Of a stretch of 28,745 nt of DNA, positions 14,351 through 22,716 are shown one piece after another (positions within the stretch are counted from its first letter, which is position 1; the number at the start of each line of letters is the position of its first letter). The translations under genes and the position numbers were made by a program. This stretch comes from Prolixibacteraceae bacterium (lineage in GTDB: Bacteria > Bacteroidota > Bacteroidia > Bacteroidales > Prolixibacteraceae). A model generated the notes under the pieces. That model was not told the origin of the DNA, searched no databases, and saw only the letters and a list, made by a program, of their open reading frames with translations. The stretch spans positions 1,756 through 30,500 of the forward strand of contig DMSQ01000063.1 of assembly GCA_003457135.1 (NCBI GenBank), written 5' to 3'.

Positions 14351-15148
14351 ATGGAAATTAACCTCGAAATACTGTGCACACAAGTTCAGAAACTGGCCCG
14401 GGAAGTAGGCCGGTTTATTTTTGATGAACGCCTGAAATTTACAGCGGAAGATATCATTCACAAAGGAAAATCGGATATGGTTACTTATGTGGACAAAACA
14501 GCTGAAGCACGTATCGTTACTGCCTTGCGAGAAATACTGCCTGATTCAGGTTTTATTGCTGAAGAAGGTACAGCACTGGAAAATGGAGAAAAGTACCTTT
14601 GGGTAATCGATCCGCTCGACGGAACAACCAATTATATTCATGGCATTTCGCCGTTTGCAGTTAGTATTGCGCTGATCGAAGATCAGGAGATTATTCTGGG
14701 AGTGATTTACGAAATTAGTCTTGACGAAATGTTTTATGCGTGGAAAGACAGCAAGGCTTATTTAAACGGACAGGAAATCCAGGTTTCGAAAGCTGCAACC
14801 ACCGCTGATTCGTTGATTGCCACCGGATTTCCTTATTACGACTTTTCGAAACTCGATAATTACATGGCGGCCATGAATTTTTTCATGCGTAATTCACATG
14901 GAATGCGCCGACTGGGTTCTGCCGCTGCCGACATGGCTTATGTGGCTGCCGGAAGGTTCGAAGGTTTCTACGAACATGCCCTGCATCCGTGGGACGTAGC
15001 CGCAGGGATCATCCTCGTTAAGCAGGCTGGTGGAAAGGTTTGCGATTTCACAGGTGGCGAAAACTATTTGTTCGGAGGCGAAATGATTGCCTGCAATGCC
15101 AACTATTTTGATGAATTTTACAGTATTGTGAATAAGTACCTGGGATAA
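14351..15148 (+). CDS. Inositol monophosphatase family protein (SuhB-like)
   Basis: 265 residues, the usual family length. Metal-binding motifs are all present: EEGT, WVIDPLDGTTNYIHG and HPWDVAAGIILVKQAGG. The family hydrolyses inositol-1-phosphate or related sugar phosphates and 3'-phosphoadenosine nucleotides, using Mg2+ and inhibited by Li+; the sequence does not tell which. It follows the DUF59 gene after 18 bases. The 158 bases after it hold purine-rich then pyrimidine-rich stretches but no clear terminator. Confidence 0.92.
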   Translation: MEINLEILCTQVQKLAREVGRFIFDERLKFTAEDIIHKGKSDMVTYVDKTAEARIVTALREILPDSGFIAEEGTALENGEKYLWVIDPLDGTTNYIHGISPFAVSIALIEDQEIILGVIYEISLDEMFYAWKDSKAYLNGQEIQVSKAATTADSLIATGFPYYDFSKLDNYMAAMNFFMRNSHGMRRLGSAAADMAYVAAGRFEGFYEHALHPWDVAAGIILVKQAGGKVCDFTGGENYLFGGEMIACNANYFDEFYSIVNKYLG

Positions 15149-15306
15149 AAATTAGAAAAGAGGAAAGAGAAAAAAACTATAAACAAATTTTCATTTTTCT
15201 TTTCGATTTCGACTTTTGACTTTTGAAATACTTCACAGCTATTTCTTTTTCCTATTTCCTTTTTCCTCTTTGTTTTACTAAATTGCATCGAATTAATAAT
15301 CCCGTC
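15149..15306. other. Noncoding gap with purine/pyrimidine-biased inverted repeats
   Basis: A purine-rich run near 15155-15175 (AGAAAAGAGGAAAGAG) is partly complementary to the pyrimidine-rich run near 15240-15275 (CCTTTTTCCTCTTT). Between them are short direct repeats of the type CGACTTTTGACTTTTGA, a pattern scattered between genes in many Bacteroidota genomes. I see no gene here. Confidence 0.4.
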
Positions 15307-15777
15307 ATGGTCGAAAAAGAAATTGCCCTGATCAACAAACAGCTTGAAAGCCTGAATGCCAAAAACTTCGATCTGGAATCCTGGAAAAGCCATACGATCA
15401 TCTTTCTGGAACGTATTTTCGGGAAGGAAAGCAGCAAAGTCAGAATGATCAAGGAGCTGAATTACAATTATTCGAGCTGGAGTTTGCGCGATGCTGCCGG
15501 AACCGGAAAAGATTCTGATCCGGTTATCCTGAAAGCCCGCGAAATTCTGGAAGCAACCCGGCTGGAACTTGAACACCTCGGTGTTCCCAAACAGGAGGAA
15601 GAGAACCTGAAAATCTGGTCGTTACTCGAAGAAGAAATGACCGGCAAACAAATCCGGGAAATTAAACTGATCCTGCAGTCGGATGAAGCAGAAAAGATGG
15701 AGAAAATAGCCAACATCCTTTATAACCTCGAAAAGGAAAGCATGGCAGTTGTGCTTGCCAAGTTGCTGGTTCCCTGA
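15307..15777 (+). CDS. Small hypothetical protein, mostly helical
   Basis: 156 residues from the ATG at 15307 (MVEKEIALINKQLESLNAKN); the frame is open to 15223 but that part lies in the repetitive spacer. I do not recognise the family. It is rich in Glu, Lys and Leu with heptad-like stretches (EEENLKIWSLLEEEMTGKQI), no membrane segment and no signal peptide, so a cytoplasmic helical protein is likely. WSLRDAAGTGKDSDP is a possible conserved loop. It is on the same strand as the SuhB-like gene before it and the glycosyltransferase after it. Confidence 0.7.
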   Translation: MVEKEIALINKQLESLNAKNFDLESWKSHTIIFLERIFGKESSKVRMIKELNYNYSSWSLRDAAGTGKDSDPVILKAREILEATRLELEHLGVPKQEEENLKIWSLLEEEMTGKQIREIKLILQSDEAEKMEKIANILYNLEKESMAVVLAKLLVP

Positions 15778-15789
15778 AACAAAGTGATC

Positions 15790-15834
15790 AGTGGTCAGTC
15801 TCAGTCCTTCAGTAATTCAATCCTTCAGTCCTTT
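15790..15834. repeat. Short degenerate direct repeats before the GT2 gene
   Basis: Copies of CAGTC, CTTCAG and ATTCAA alternate between the small hypothetical gene and the ATG at 15835. The stretch is open in the glycosyltransferase frame but does not look like protein-coding sequence. Confidence 0.4.
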
Positions 15835-16860
15835 ATGCACAATCCAAAAGTCGCCATTGTTATCCTGAACTGGAACGGAGCCAAACTGTTGCAGCAGTTT
15901 TTACCGTCGGTCATTGAATTCAGTAAAAATGACTCAACTGCTATAATTGTGGCTGATAATGGCTCAACCGATCATTCGCTTGCCGTGCTCAGCAATGAAT
16001 TTCCGGAGATAAAAATTCTAGACCTGAAGCAAAACTATGGATTTGCCAGAGGATACAACGAAGCGTTAAAACAGATTGATGCCGATTATTTTGTGATCCT
16101 GAATTCGGATGTGGAAGTCACTTCAGGATGGCTCGATTCACCAATCCGGTTAATGGAAAATGACCCTTCAATTGCGGCAGTCCAGCCCAAAATACTTAGT
16201 TACCACAAAAAAACGCATTTTGAATATGCCGGGGCAGCCGGAGGTTTCATCGACCGGTTTGGCTATCCGTTTTGCCGTGGCCGCATTTTTAACGTAGTAG
16301 AAGCCGATACGGGGCAATACGATATGTCCACAGAAATTTTTTGGGCAACCGGCGCATGTATGTTTGTGCGTGCCACACCATTTCGTGCGGCAGGTGGTTT
16401 CGATGCAGATTTCTGGGCACACATGGAAGAAATTGATTTATGCTGGCGATTAAAAAACCGGGGCTGCCAGATCGTTTATACCCCAGAAAGTTCTGTTTAT
16501 CATTTGGGTGGAGGAACGCTTGCCTACGATAGTCCACAAAAACTTTTCCTGAATTTCAGGAATAACCTTTGGTTGCTTTATAAAAATTTACCTGAAGGGA
16601 AACTTTTCTATATTCTTTTTATCCGGATGATTTTGGATGCTGTAGCTGCTTTTAAACTACTGTCCGAATTTAACCTGAATGGCATCCGAAGTGTTCTGAA
16701 AGCACATTATTATTTCTGGGTTTCATTACCGGCCCTGCACCATAAACGTAAGTTGATCAGAAATGACATTCCGTTTATTCAAACCACCAGTAAATTTCAC
16801 AGAAGCATTGTCTTTCAGTTTTACATCCGGAAACGAAAACGGTTTGGCGAGATACATTAG
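15835..16860 (+). CDS. Glycosyltransferase family 2 protein
   Basis: 341 residues from the ATG at 15835 (MHNPKVAIVILNWNG). A GT-A fold is shown by VADNGSTD, the metal-binding NSDVEV and the ED-type base motif WAHMEEIDLCWRLK, an arrangement close to rhamnosyltransferase-like GT2 enzymes. The C-terminal part has hydrophobic helices (ILFIRMILDAVAAFKLL) that may associate with the membrane. The upstream in-frame extension to 15784 covers repeats and is not used. It is convergent with holB, with 9 bases between the ends. Acceptor sugar unknown. Confidence 0.9.
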   Translation: MHNPKVAIVILNWNGAKLLQQFLPSVIEFSKNDSTAIIVADNGSTDHSLAVLSNEFPEIKILDLKQNYGFARGYNEALKQIDADYFVILNSDVEVTSGWLDSPIRLMENDPSIAAVQPKILSYHKKTHFEYAGAAGGFIDRFGYPFCRGRIFNVVEADTGQYDMSTEIFWATGACMFVRATPFRAAGGFDADFWAHMEEIDLCWRLKNRGCQIVYTPESSVYHLGGGTLAYDSPQKLFLNFRNNLWLLYKNLPEGKLFYILFIRMILDAVAAFKLLSEFNLNGIRSVLKAHYYFWVSLPALHHKRKLIRNDIPFIQTTSKFHRSIVFQFYIRKRKRFGEIH

Positions 16861-16869
16861 AAAATTGCC

Positions 16870-17994
16870 TTAATTCCTGATCAATTTCACTATTTTAAAA
16901 AACACATCGGTAAAAATAATTCTGGGATTTCCGTTCATACCGATGTGTGCAAAAGCTGTTTCGAATACTTCAGTCAATTCCTGAATGTTCCGTTCGTTGA
17001 TGAAAGGTGAAAACCGTTTCGAAAACTCTTCCTCCTGATCGCTCATAAAACTTAATTTTCTGTTTTTCAGATTGTATATGAAATTTTCACGAAGGATGAT
17101 CAGAAAATAGTTCAGGAGGCTTTTTTGCTTTTCACGGCCGATGCCGGCAAGCTGATCTACCCAATTAAACAGATCGCTGTATTTCCTACCATACGAATAC
17201 CGCATCAGTTCCTTAAACCGTTCGAGGTTAAACTTAGTTTGTTCATCGGGTTGAAGCAACTCCAAGGCCTTGCCGTAATTCCCTTTGGCCAGATGCACAA
17301 TGTTGCGGATATCACAACCTTCAGCTTCGGGCAGTTGTGCGATTGCTTTTGCCAATGAATCCGGATCAATGGGGGGAATGGGAATCAATTGGCACCTCGA
17401 ACGGATGGTGCTGATGATGTCTTCTTCGTTTTCGGTAATCATTACAAACAGGGTTTTTACTGGCGGCTCCTCGATCATCTTCAGCAACTTGTTGGCACAG
17501 GTAGCATTCATCCTTTCAGGCAGCCAGATAATCATGATTTTGTATTCCGATTCGTACGATTTCAGGTTAAGCTTCCGAATGATAGATTCACTTTCGTCTT
17601 TATAAATCATCCCCTGCACATTTTCAACACCAATTTCCTCGAACCATTGTTCAATACTGAAATACGGATTCCGACCAACCATTGTTCGCCAGTCATCCAG
17701 AAAATTATCGGAAATCGGCTTGGGGAATTTTTTTGTATTGATCACCGGAAACACAAAATGTAGATCGGGATGGATCAGTTTCCGGTATTTCTTGCACGAA
17801 GGGCATTCACCACATGAGTCATCCAGTTGCCTGTTCGAACACGCAACATACTGGGCATAGGCAATCGCCAAAGCCAGTTTCCCGGTACCTTCAGGCCCGG
17901 CGAAAAGTTGAGCGTGACTTACCCGTTCTTCCTTTACAGACTGAATCAGGCGTTGCTTGATGGAATTCTGACCGATAACTTCTTTAAAAAACAT
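16870..17994 (-). CDS. holB: DNA polymerase III subunit delta'
   Basis: 374 residues with the clamp-loader AAA+ layout: Walker A-like AGPEGTGKLALAIAYA, the zinc module C..CGECPSC starting near residue 53, LLKMIEEPP, and the arginine-finger motif STIRSRCQLIP. The C-terminal third is a helical collar region. Delta' is part of the complex that loads the beta clamp. Transcribed alone; a TATTTTTG element lies just upstream. Confidence 0.93.
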   Translation of the reverse strand: MFFKEVIGQNSIKQRLIQSVKEERVSHAQLFAGPEGTGKLALAIAYAQYVACSNRQLDDSCGECPSCKKYRKLIHPDLHFVFPVINTKKFPKPISDNFLDDWRTMVGRNPYFSIEQWFEEIGVENVQGMIYKDESESIIRKLNLKSYESEYKIMIIWLPERMNATCANKLLKMIEEPPVKTLFVMITENEEDIISTIRSRCQLIPIPPIDPDSLAKAIAQLPEAEGCDIRNIVHLAKGNYGKALELLQPDEQTKFNLERFKELMRYSYGRKYSDLFNWVDQLAGIGREKQKSLLNYFLIILRENFIYNLKNRKLSFMSDQEEEFSKRFSPFINERNIQELTEVFETAFAHIGMNGNPRIIFTDVFFKIVKLIRN

Positions 17995-18014
17995 AGTTCA
18001 GAAATTGAGGAGTC

Positions 18015-18022
18015 CAAAAATA
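18015..18022 (-). promoter_or_regulatory. Bacteroidota -7 element TATTTTTG for holB
   Basis: Exact TAnnTTTG match on the minus strand, 20 bases upstream of the holB ATG at 17994, giving a leader of about 15 bases. AT-richness makes a chance match possible. Confidence 0.35.
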
Positions 18023-18220
18023 ACAAATCCTGAAGTGAAAATCCGGTTTGATGAAAATTTAGATTTAAACAGATACTCGTGCTCCTTTCGATACGTTACA
18101 CTACTGAGGGAGCAGCGCTTCGGTCTTCGGACTTCTGACATCGATCTCAATTTACTTTACCCCAACATTAAATTGAGGAATCCATCGGTAACCGAAACCC
18201 AATCTCACCGATATATTCAG

Positions 18221-18228
18221 TATATTTG
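18221..18228 (+). promoter_or_regulatory. Bacteroidota -7 element TATATTTG for pgk
   Basis: Exact TAnnTTTG match, 33 bases upstream of the pgk ATG at 18261, leaving a leader of about 25 bases. The rest of the 17995-18260 spacer holds no gene; it includes a weak hairpin (TGCTCC at 18080-18085 with GGAGCA at 18109-18114). Confidence 0.55.
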
Positions 18229-18260
18229 AACTTGATTTCTGTAACTCTAAAAACACAACT

Positions 18261-19454
18261 ATGCAAACTATTGAAACATACAATTTCGCCGGAAAAAAGG
18301 CGCTTATTCGCGTTGATTTCAACGTGCCGCTCGACGAAAATTTTGTAATTACCGATGATACCCGCATGCGCGCAGCAGTGGACACCATCAATAAAGTAAT
18401 TGCAGAAGGTGGTTCGCCAATTATCATGTCGCACTTTGGTCGCCCAAAAGCCGGGCCAGACATTAAATTTTCTATGTGCCACCTGGTTGGCCATTTGAGC
18501 GAATTGCTTGGCCGCGAAGTAAATATGGCTCCCGATTGTATCGGTGAAGAAGTTCAGGCAATGGCAAAAGCTTTAAAACCCGGTGAAGTACTGTTGCTCG
18601 AAAACCTTCGTTTCCACCCGGAAGAAGAAAAAGGAACAGAATCGTTTGCCGAACAATTGGCTGCCAACGGCGATTGCTGGATCAATGATGCCTTCGGAAC
18701 TGCCCACCGTGCCCACGCCTCAACTGCTGTAATGGCTAAATTCTTCCCGAACGACAAAATGTTTGGTTACCTGATTGAAAGTGAAATTGCCAGTCTGGAC
18801 AAAGTTCTGAAAAACCCGCAACGTCCTTTGACTGCAATCATGGGTGGCGCTAAAGTTTCATCTAAAATCACCATCATCGAAAATCTGCTCGATAAAGTTG
18901 ACAACCTGATTTTAGGCGGAGGTATGACTTATACTTTCGTAAAAGCTCATGGTGGCGAGGTCGGTAATTCTATCTGCGAACTGGAATACCTTGACACAGC
19001 TTTGGCCATCGAGAAAAAGGCAGCCGAAAAAGGGGTGAAAATCTATATGGCCACTGATGTGGTTGCTGCTGATGCATTCAGCCCGGATGCAAATACCCAG
19101 GTTGTCGAAGCTAATGCAATTCCTGAAGGATGGCAAGGTTTGGATGCAGGTCCAAACAGTATCGCGATGTTTAAAGAGGTAATCGAAAATTCAGGAACTA
19201 TTCTGTGGAACGGACCGGTTGGCGTTTTCGAATTTGAAAAGTTTGCGGTGGGCTCAAAAGCAGTTGGCGAAGCCATTGTTACTGCTACTTCAAAAGGCGC
19301 TTTCTCTTTAGTTGGTGGAGGCGACTCGGTTTCGTGTGTGAACCAGTTTGGTTTTGCCGATGGTGTCTCGTACATCTCGACCGCTGGTGGCGCTTTGCTC
19401 GAATACCTCGAAGGACAGGTATTACCTGGAATTGCTGCTGTGAGAGGCGAATAG
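18261..19454 (+). CDS. pgk: Phosphoglycerate kinase
   Basis: 397 residues, full length. Hallmarks in order: ALIRVDFNVPLDE (substrate-binding Arg/Asp/Asn), SHFGRPK, LENLRFHPEE, the domain hinge and Gly-rich nucleotide site (ILGGGMTYTF, LWNGPVGVFEFE), and the final loop LVGGGDSVSCVNQFG. It transfers phosphate from 1,3-bisphosphoglycerate to ADP in glycolysis, in the cytoplasm. It is a single gene with its own promoter element and a terminator at 19535-19565. Confidence 0.98.
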   Translation: MQTIETYNFAGKKALIRVDFNVPLDENFVITDDTRMRAAVDTINKVIAEGGSPIIMSHFGRPKAGPDIKFSMCHLVGHLSELLGREVNMAPDCIGEEVQAMAKALKPGEVLLLENLRFHPEEEKGTESFAEQLAANGDCWINDAFGTAHRAHASTAVMAKFFPNDKMFGYLIESEIASLDKVLKNPQRPLTAIMGGAKVSSKITIIENLLDKVDNLILGGGMTYTFVKAHGGEVGNSICELEYLDTALAIEKKAAEKGVKIYMATDVVAADAFSPDANTQVVEANAIPEGWQGLDAGPNSIAMFKEVIENSGTILWNGPVGVFEFEKFAVGSKAVGEAIVTATSKGAFSLVGGGDSVSCVNQFGFADGVSYISTAGGALLEYLEGQVLPGIAAVRGE

Positions 19455-19457
19455 AAA

Positions 19458-19499
19458 GCCCTAAAGCCCCCTCCCAACCTCACCTGAAGGGTGAGGAGA
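19458..19499. repeat. CCCC(T)CCC/GAAGG interspersed repeat copy after pgk
   Basis: A C-rich stretch (AAGCCCCCTCCCAACC) runs into a perfect hairpin CCTCACC (19478-19484), loop TGAAG, GGTGAGG (19490-19496). Similar C-rich/G-rich units occur in the mevalonate operon at about 25877-25917 and 25993-26052. Confidence 0.55.
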
Positions 19500-19534
19500 A
19501 AGAATCGCTTTTATCAAAATTGAATGAAATACAG

Positions 19535-19565
19535 AAAACCCGGGGTATAAGCTTCGGGTTTTTAA
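19535..19565 (+). terminator. Rho-independent terminator after pgk, probably bidirectional
   Basis: AAAACCCG (19535-19542) pairs with CGGGTTTT (19555-19562), followed by T-rich sequence. It lies between pgk and the convergent M28 peptidase gene; on the minus strand it also reads into TTTTCTG, so it may stop transcripts from both sides. Confidence 0.75.
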
Positions 19566-19578
19566 TTTTGTACATTTT

Positions 19579-21156
19579 TTACATGACATGAATTTTCACC
19601 GGATTAACGGTTTTGAAACCACGTTTCCCCATTCCTGCTTCTTTCCACACCAATGCGAATGCAAGCCTTGCAATGTTGGTCATATTGGCATAATTCAACT
19701 TATCTGGAGTATCTTTCGGTGTGTGATAATCGGGATGTAAACCGGTTAAGAATCCAAGCGAAGGAATACCTGATTCGCTAAAGTAAAAATAATCACTTCG
19801 TTTTAAGATTCGTTCTTCTTTGAACGGATACTCAAACTCTGGTGACAATGAAAGCGAATAATGTTTAACTAACTCCGGAACTTCTTTCTGAAATCGCACT
19901 GCTTTCTGATTTACCGGTAAGACGTAAACAAAGCCTGTTTCTTTCAAATGAAGGCTGTCGCATCGGCCAAGCATATCTAAATTAAGGTAAAGCTGTGTTT
20001 TGTCTAAGCTAAATGCAGGATTTTGAACATATTTTCGTGAACCGAGCATTCCCAATTCCTCTCCTCCCCAAAAAGTAAAAAGGATGTTCTTTTCAGGAAT
20101 GTACCCTTCTTTTTCGGCTTGTTTAAAGGCTTCAGCAATTTCGAACAAGGCGGCAACTCCTGAAGCATTGTCATCAGCGCCCGGTAAATAAGTACTGTCC
20201 TTTTTTCCCGAATGGTCGTAATGCGCACCAAGGACAATGACTTCATCCTTTTTTCGGCCTTCGATAAAACCAAGTACATTTTGGGTTTGCCGGAAGAATC
20301 GGAAGGTTTGAAAGGTACAGTTCAATGTCCCTTCAAAAATGCCTGCCGGTGATTTTCCCTGATTAACGCTGCTTTTAACCAAATCAGGAAAATAGTGGGG
20401 ATTGGTAAAAAACAGTTCCGCGAGTTTATTTTCGATGAAAAAGATAAACAACATGGAATCTTGAGGATAAGTGATTTCCCATTCCTTGATATCAGCGGGA
20501 ATAATTAAAGGATTTTTCACGTTTGCTTTTGCCCATTTTACCAGATCGTCAAATTGCTTCTGGGTTTGCAGAAAAATTATTCCTGAAGCGCCATGCGATT
20601 TGGCAATTCTGGTTTTATAAGCTTGTGATTCGAGTGAATCAATTTTTGTAGTATCGCCAGTTATCAGGTTAATGCCTTTATCGTTATACGGCTGACTGCC
20701 ACTGACAACGACCCATTTCCCTTTTACATTTATGTCTCTGTAATCGGAATAGCTGGGGTGATCGATGCCAAAACCTGCATAAATGACCGGAATTTTTTGA
20801 CCGTTTGAAAAGAGGGGCCAATAAGGACTACCAAAATCATCCCAGTGCTTTAATGTCGCTTTGTTATTTGAAAGATCGAATTGAACAAGACTATCAAAGG
20901 GAATTGATAAATCAACCTGATAATTGCTTGTTTTCTTTTTCAGTTGAAGTTCGTTCAATTGGCCTGAGATATATTCAGCGGCCATTTTTTCGCCCCGGGT
21001 ACTAAATTCTCTGCCTTCAAATTCGGGTGAAGCTAATTTTTCCACACTGGTCCGAAGTTCTTCAGGAGTAATGGAATTGCAGAATTTAGCAATTGGATCT
21101 TGTGAAAAGGCAGGGTAAATTAAAACCCAGAAAACAAGTAAGAGTAAAGGTTTCAT
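19579..21156 (-). CDS. Secreted M28-family metallopeptidase
   Basis: 525 residues. A signal peptide (MKPLLLLVFWVLIYPAFSQ) precedes a protein with an inserted PA-like segment (SHGASGIIFLQTQ, about residues 180-250) and a C-terminal M28 aminopeptidase domain: LGAHYDHSG, LPGADDNASGVAALFE, FWGGEELGMLGS, YLNLDMLGRCD and the last zinc His in HPDYHTPKDTPDK. All five expected ligand motifs are visible. Such enzymes cleave peptides in the periplasm or outside the cell. Convergent with pgk. Confidence 0.93.
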   Translation of the reverse strand: MKPLLLLVFWVLIYPAFSQDPIAKFCNSITPEELRTSVEKLASPEFEGREFSTRGEKMAAEYISGQLNELQLKKKTSNYQVDLSIPFDSLVQFDLSNNKATLKHWDDFGSPYWPLFSNGQKIPVIYAGFGIDHPSYSDYRDINVKGKWVVVSGSQPYNDKGINLITGDTTKIDSLESQAYKTRIAKSHGASGIIFLQTQKQFDDLVKWAKANVKNPLIIPADIKEWEITYPQDSMLFIFFIENKLAELFFTNPHYFPDLVKSSVNQGKSPAGIFEGTLNCTFQTFRFFRQTQNVLGFIEGRKKDEVIVLGAHYDHSGKKDSTYLPGADDNASGVAALFEIAEAFKQAEKEGYIPEKNILFTFWGGEELGMLGSRKYVQNPAFSLDKTQLYLNLDMLGRCDSLHLKETGFVYVLPVNQKAVRFQKEVPELVKHYSLSLSPEFEYPFKEERILKRSDYFYFSESGIPSLGFLTGLHPDYHTPKDTPDKLNYANMTNIARLAFALVWKEAGMGKRGFKTVNPVKIHVM

Positions 21157-21222
21157 GGTGTCGGGTATTTGATTAACTTAAATGACATGACTGAAATTCC
21201 TGAAATCATACGATGGTATTGA

Positions 21223-21266
21223 ATAAAAAGATTCCGGCCCTGGGAAAATTTCCCCGGAAGCCGGAA
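21223..21266 (-). terminator. Rho-independent terminator after the small lipoprotein gene
   Basis: On the minus strand TTCCGGC (21266-21260) pairs with GCCGGAA (21238-21232), with GGGAAA/TTTCCC pairing inside, and the stem is followed by TCTTTTTATT. It ends transcription before the M28 gene. Confidence 0.7.
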
Positions 21267-21320
21267 CCGGAATTATTCGCAAAAACAATTCTATTACTTT
21301 TTAAAACTTAAAGCTTCTGT

Positions 21321-21851
21321 TTAACGTGCAAACGTAATTGTACCTTCAGCATGCCAACATGTACCTTGACCAACCATCTGAACAGTACCGGTTGCTCCTT
21401 TAAATTTTCCGATGCCATCGCGCATAACCACCTCACCAGTAAATGACCCATCTTGAGGGTTCGAGTATGAAGTGGCATCATAGTAATAATAATCGCCATT
21501 GGCCGCAGTGTTCTTTCCGGTGGTTACCCAAACAACTAACATTTTTTCAAAATCAAAATTCGCACTTACGGCAGTCATCGGACTTTCCATCATTTGAAGT
21601 TTTCCGGAATGTGTAGCGTGTCCACTTAACCAGCCAGCACTAGGAAGATAAGAAGTTGGTTGATCAGCAGGTAGTCCGACAATAAGCATTAGCGGTGCAT
21701 CCATGTTTGGAGTAAAGCAGAAATCTGCCTTCATGGGTACTGGCACATTAGCTTTTTTCAGCATCAGAGGTTCTTCCTGAACAAACTGGTCTTTGTTACA
21801 GGCCAGGAGCATAATCATCAGAAACATACAAAAGGAAATCAGTGTTTTCAT
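21321..21851 (-). CDS. Small lipoprotein of unknown function
   Basis: 176 residues from the ATG at 21851 (MKTLISFCMFLMIMLLAC), chosen because it gives a clean lipoprotein signal with the lipobox Cys at residue 18; the frame is open to 21902 but that adds a hydrophilic leader in front of the signal. The mature part is rich in Gly and Thr, with MRDGIGKFKGATGTVQMVGQ near the C-terminus. That resembles the YD..G.F.GATG strands of small secreted beta-barrel (allene-oxide-cyclase/dirigent-like) folds, but I cannot name a family. Probably an outer-membrane or periplasmic lipoprotein. It stands alone with its own terminator. Confidence 0.75.
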   Translation of the reverse strand: MKTLISFCMFLMIMLLACNKDQFVQEEPLMLKKANVPVPMKADFCFTPNMDAPLMLIVGLPADQPTSYLPSAGWLSGHATHSGKLQMMESPMTAVSANFDFEKMLVVWVTTGKNTAANGDYYYYDATSYSNPQDGSFTGEVVMRDGIGKFKGATGTVQMVGQGTCWHAEGTITFAR

Positions 21852-21995
21852 AATCGGAAATTTAACGGTGATTAACTCAGATTTTACCCAAATTTCCGAC
21901 AAAACAAGGGTTAAAGTTTTGCCCTGAGTTTCTAATTGTATGCTGTACGTTCCAAATTAAATTTTCACATCGGGCATGGAAGATTGCATGCTGGG

Positions 21996-22610
21996 TTATT
22001 CTTTATCAACCCGGAATGAATATTCCTTTTCACCGGCCGAAAGAATAACTTCGTAGTTTCCCTTTACAAGTGCGGAAAGGTTCATCCCTTCAGTTACATT
22101 AAAAGTTTTACCGAGTTCCTTGGAGTATAACAACTGGTTCTTTTTCAGAAAATACAGGGTCAGGTTTTCTTTGGAGAAATTCAGGTAAGTACATCTTAAA
22201 ATTCCGTCCCGAAATCCGAAAAATGGTTTGATGTTGGTTTTTTCCTTTCCTACTTTAATTCCTTCATCAGTCTTTCGGAATATGCGCTCAGTGGTTATGT
22301 CATGATTCGCTGCTTTAAGGGTATATTTTCCATCTTCCAGCGCCGAAAGATCAAATTCTGTCAGGTAATCTTCGATTGGTTCAAGGTTTTCTTTGGAATA
22401 AATAATCCTACCTTCTTCGTTTGCAACTGAAATACTGAAATTACTGTTGCAGCACGTTGAGACTGCAATTACTGCTTTTTTTGCTGAGGCGGGAAGAATA
22501 TTTACCTTCAGGTTTCCTGCTCCAAATAAGGTATTCGCAAATGCTGCAAGGGCAAATACCAATGTTACTTTTAAAATTGCCTTCATGACTTTTGGTTTTA
22601 AATTGTTCAT
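21996..22610 (-). CDS. Exported protein with two similar beta-type repeats, unknown function
   Basis: 204 residues from the ATG at 22610; the in-frame ATG at 22586 (MKAILKVTLVFALAAFANTL) gives a more usual signal peptide and may be the true start. The mature protein looks like a duplicated unit. Residues of about 70-112 (DLSALEDGKYTLKAA then RIFRKTDEGIKV) and about 165-204 (NLSALVKGNYEVILSAGEKE then YSFRVD) share the LSAL-x2-G-x-Y pattern and end in a hydrophobic strand, as in Ig-like or T9SS-associated beta sandwiches of Bacteroidota. No enzyme motif is seen. It is divided from the sensor kinase gene by about 100 bases and has its own -7 element. Confidence 0.75.
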   Translation of the reverse strand: MNNLKPKVMKAILKVTLVFALAAFANTLFGAGNLKVNILPASAKKAVIAVSTCCNSNFSISVANEEGRIIYSKENLEPIEDYLTEFDLSALEDGKYTLKAANHDITTERIFRKTDEGIKVGKEKTNIKPFFGFRDGILRCTYLNFSKENLTLYFLKKNQLLYSKELGKTFNVTEGMNLSALVKGNYEVILSAGEKEYSFRVDKE

Positions 22611-22632
22611 CGTTTTTGAGTTTATACCTGAA

Positions 22633-22640
22633 CAAATTTA
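22633..22640 (-). promoter_or_regulatory. Bacteroidota -7 element TAAATTTG
   Basis: Exact TAnnTTTG match on the minus strand, 22 bases before the ATG at 22610 and 46 before the ATG at 22586. A TTG lies upstream but about 27 bases away. Confidence 0.45.
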
Positions 22641-22716
22641 AAAACATGATCTTGAACGGCTTTTTCCCAATGTCTCAAATTATTTGCCTGAAATCTCAAT
22701 AATAAACAGGAGGAGC

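Noticed and set aside
17389..17763. Plus-strand frame opposite holB
   Set aside because: It is a shadow of the delta' gene, with no domain and no start signal.
18071..18135. Weak hairpin and CTTCGGTCTTCGG repeats before pgk as a riboswitch or small RNA
   Set aside because: It lies upstream of the pgk promoter element and shows no known riboswitch core. It is more likely a degraded interspersed repeat.
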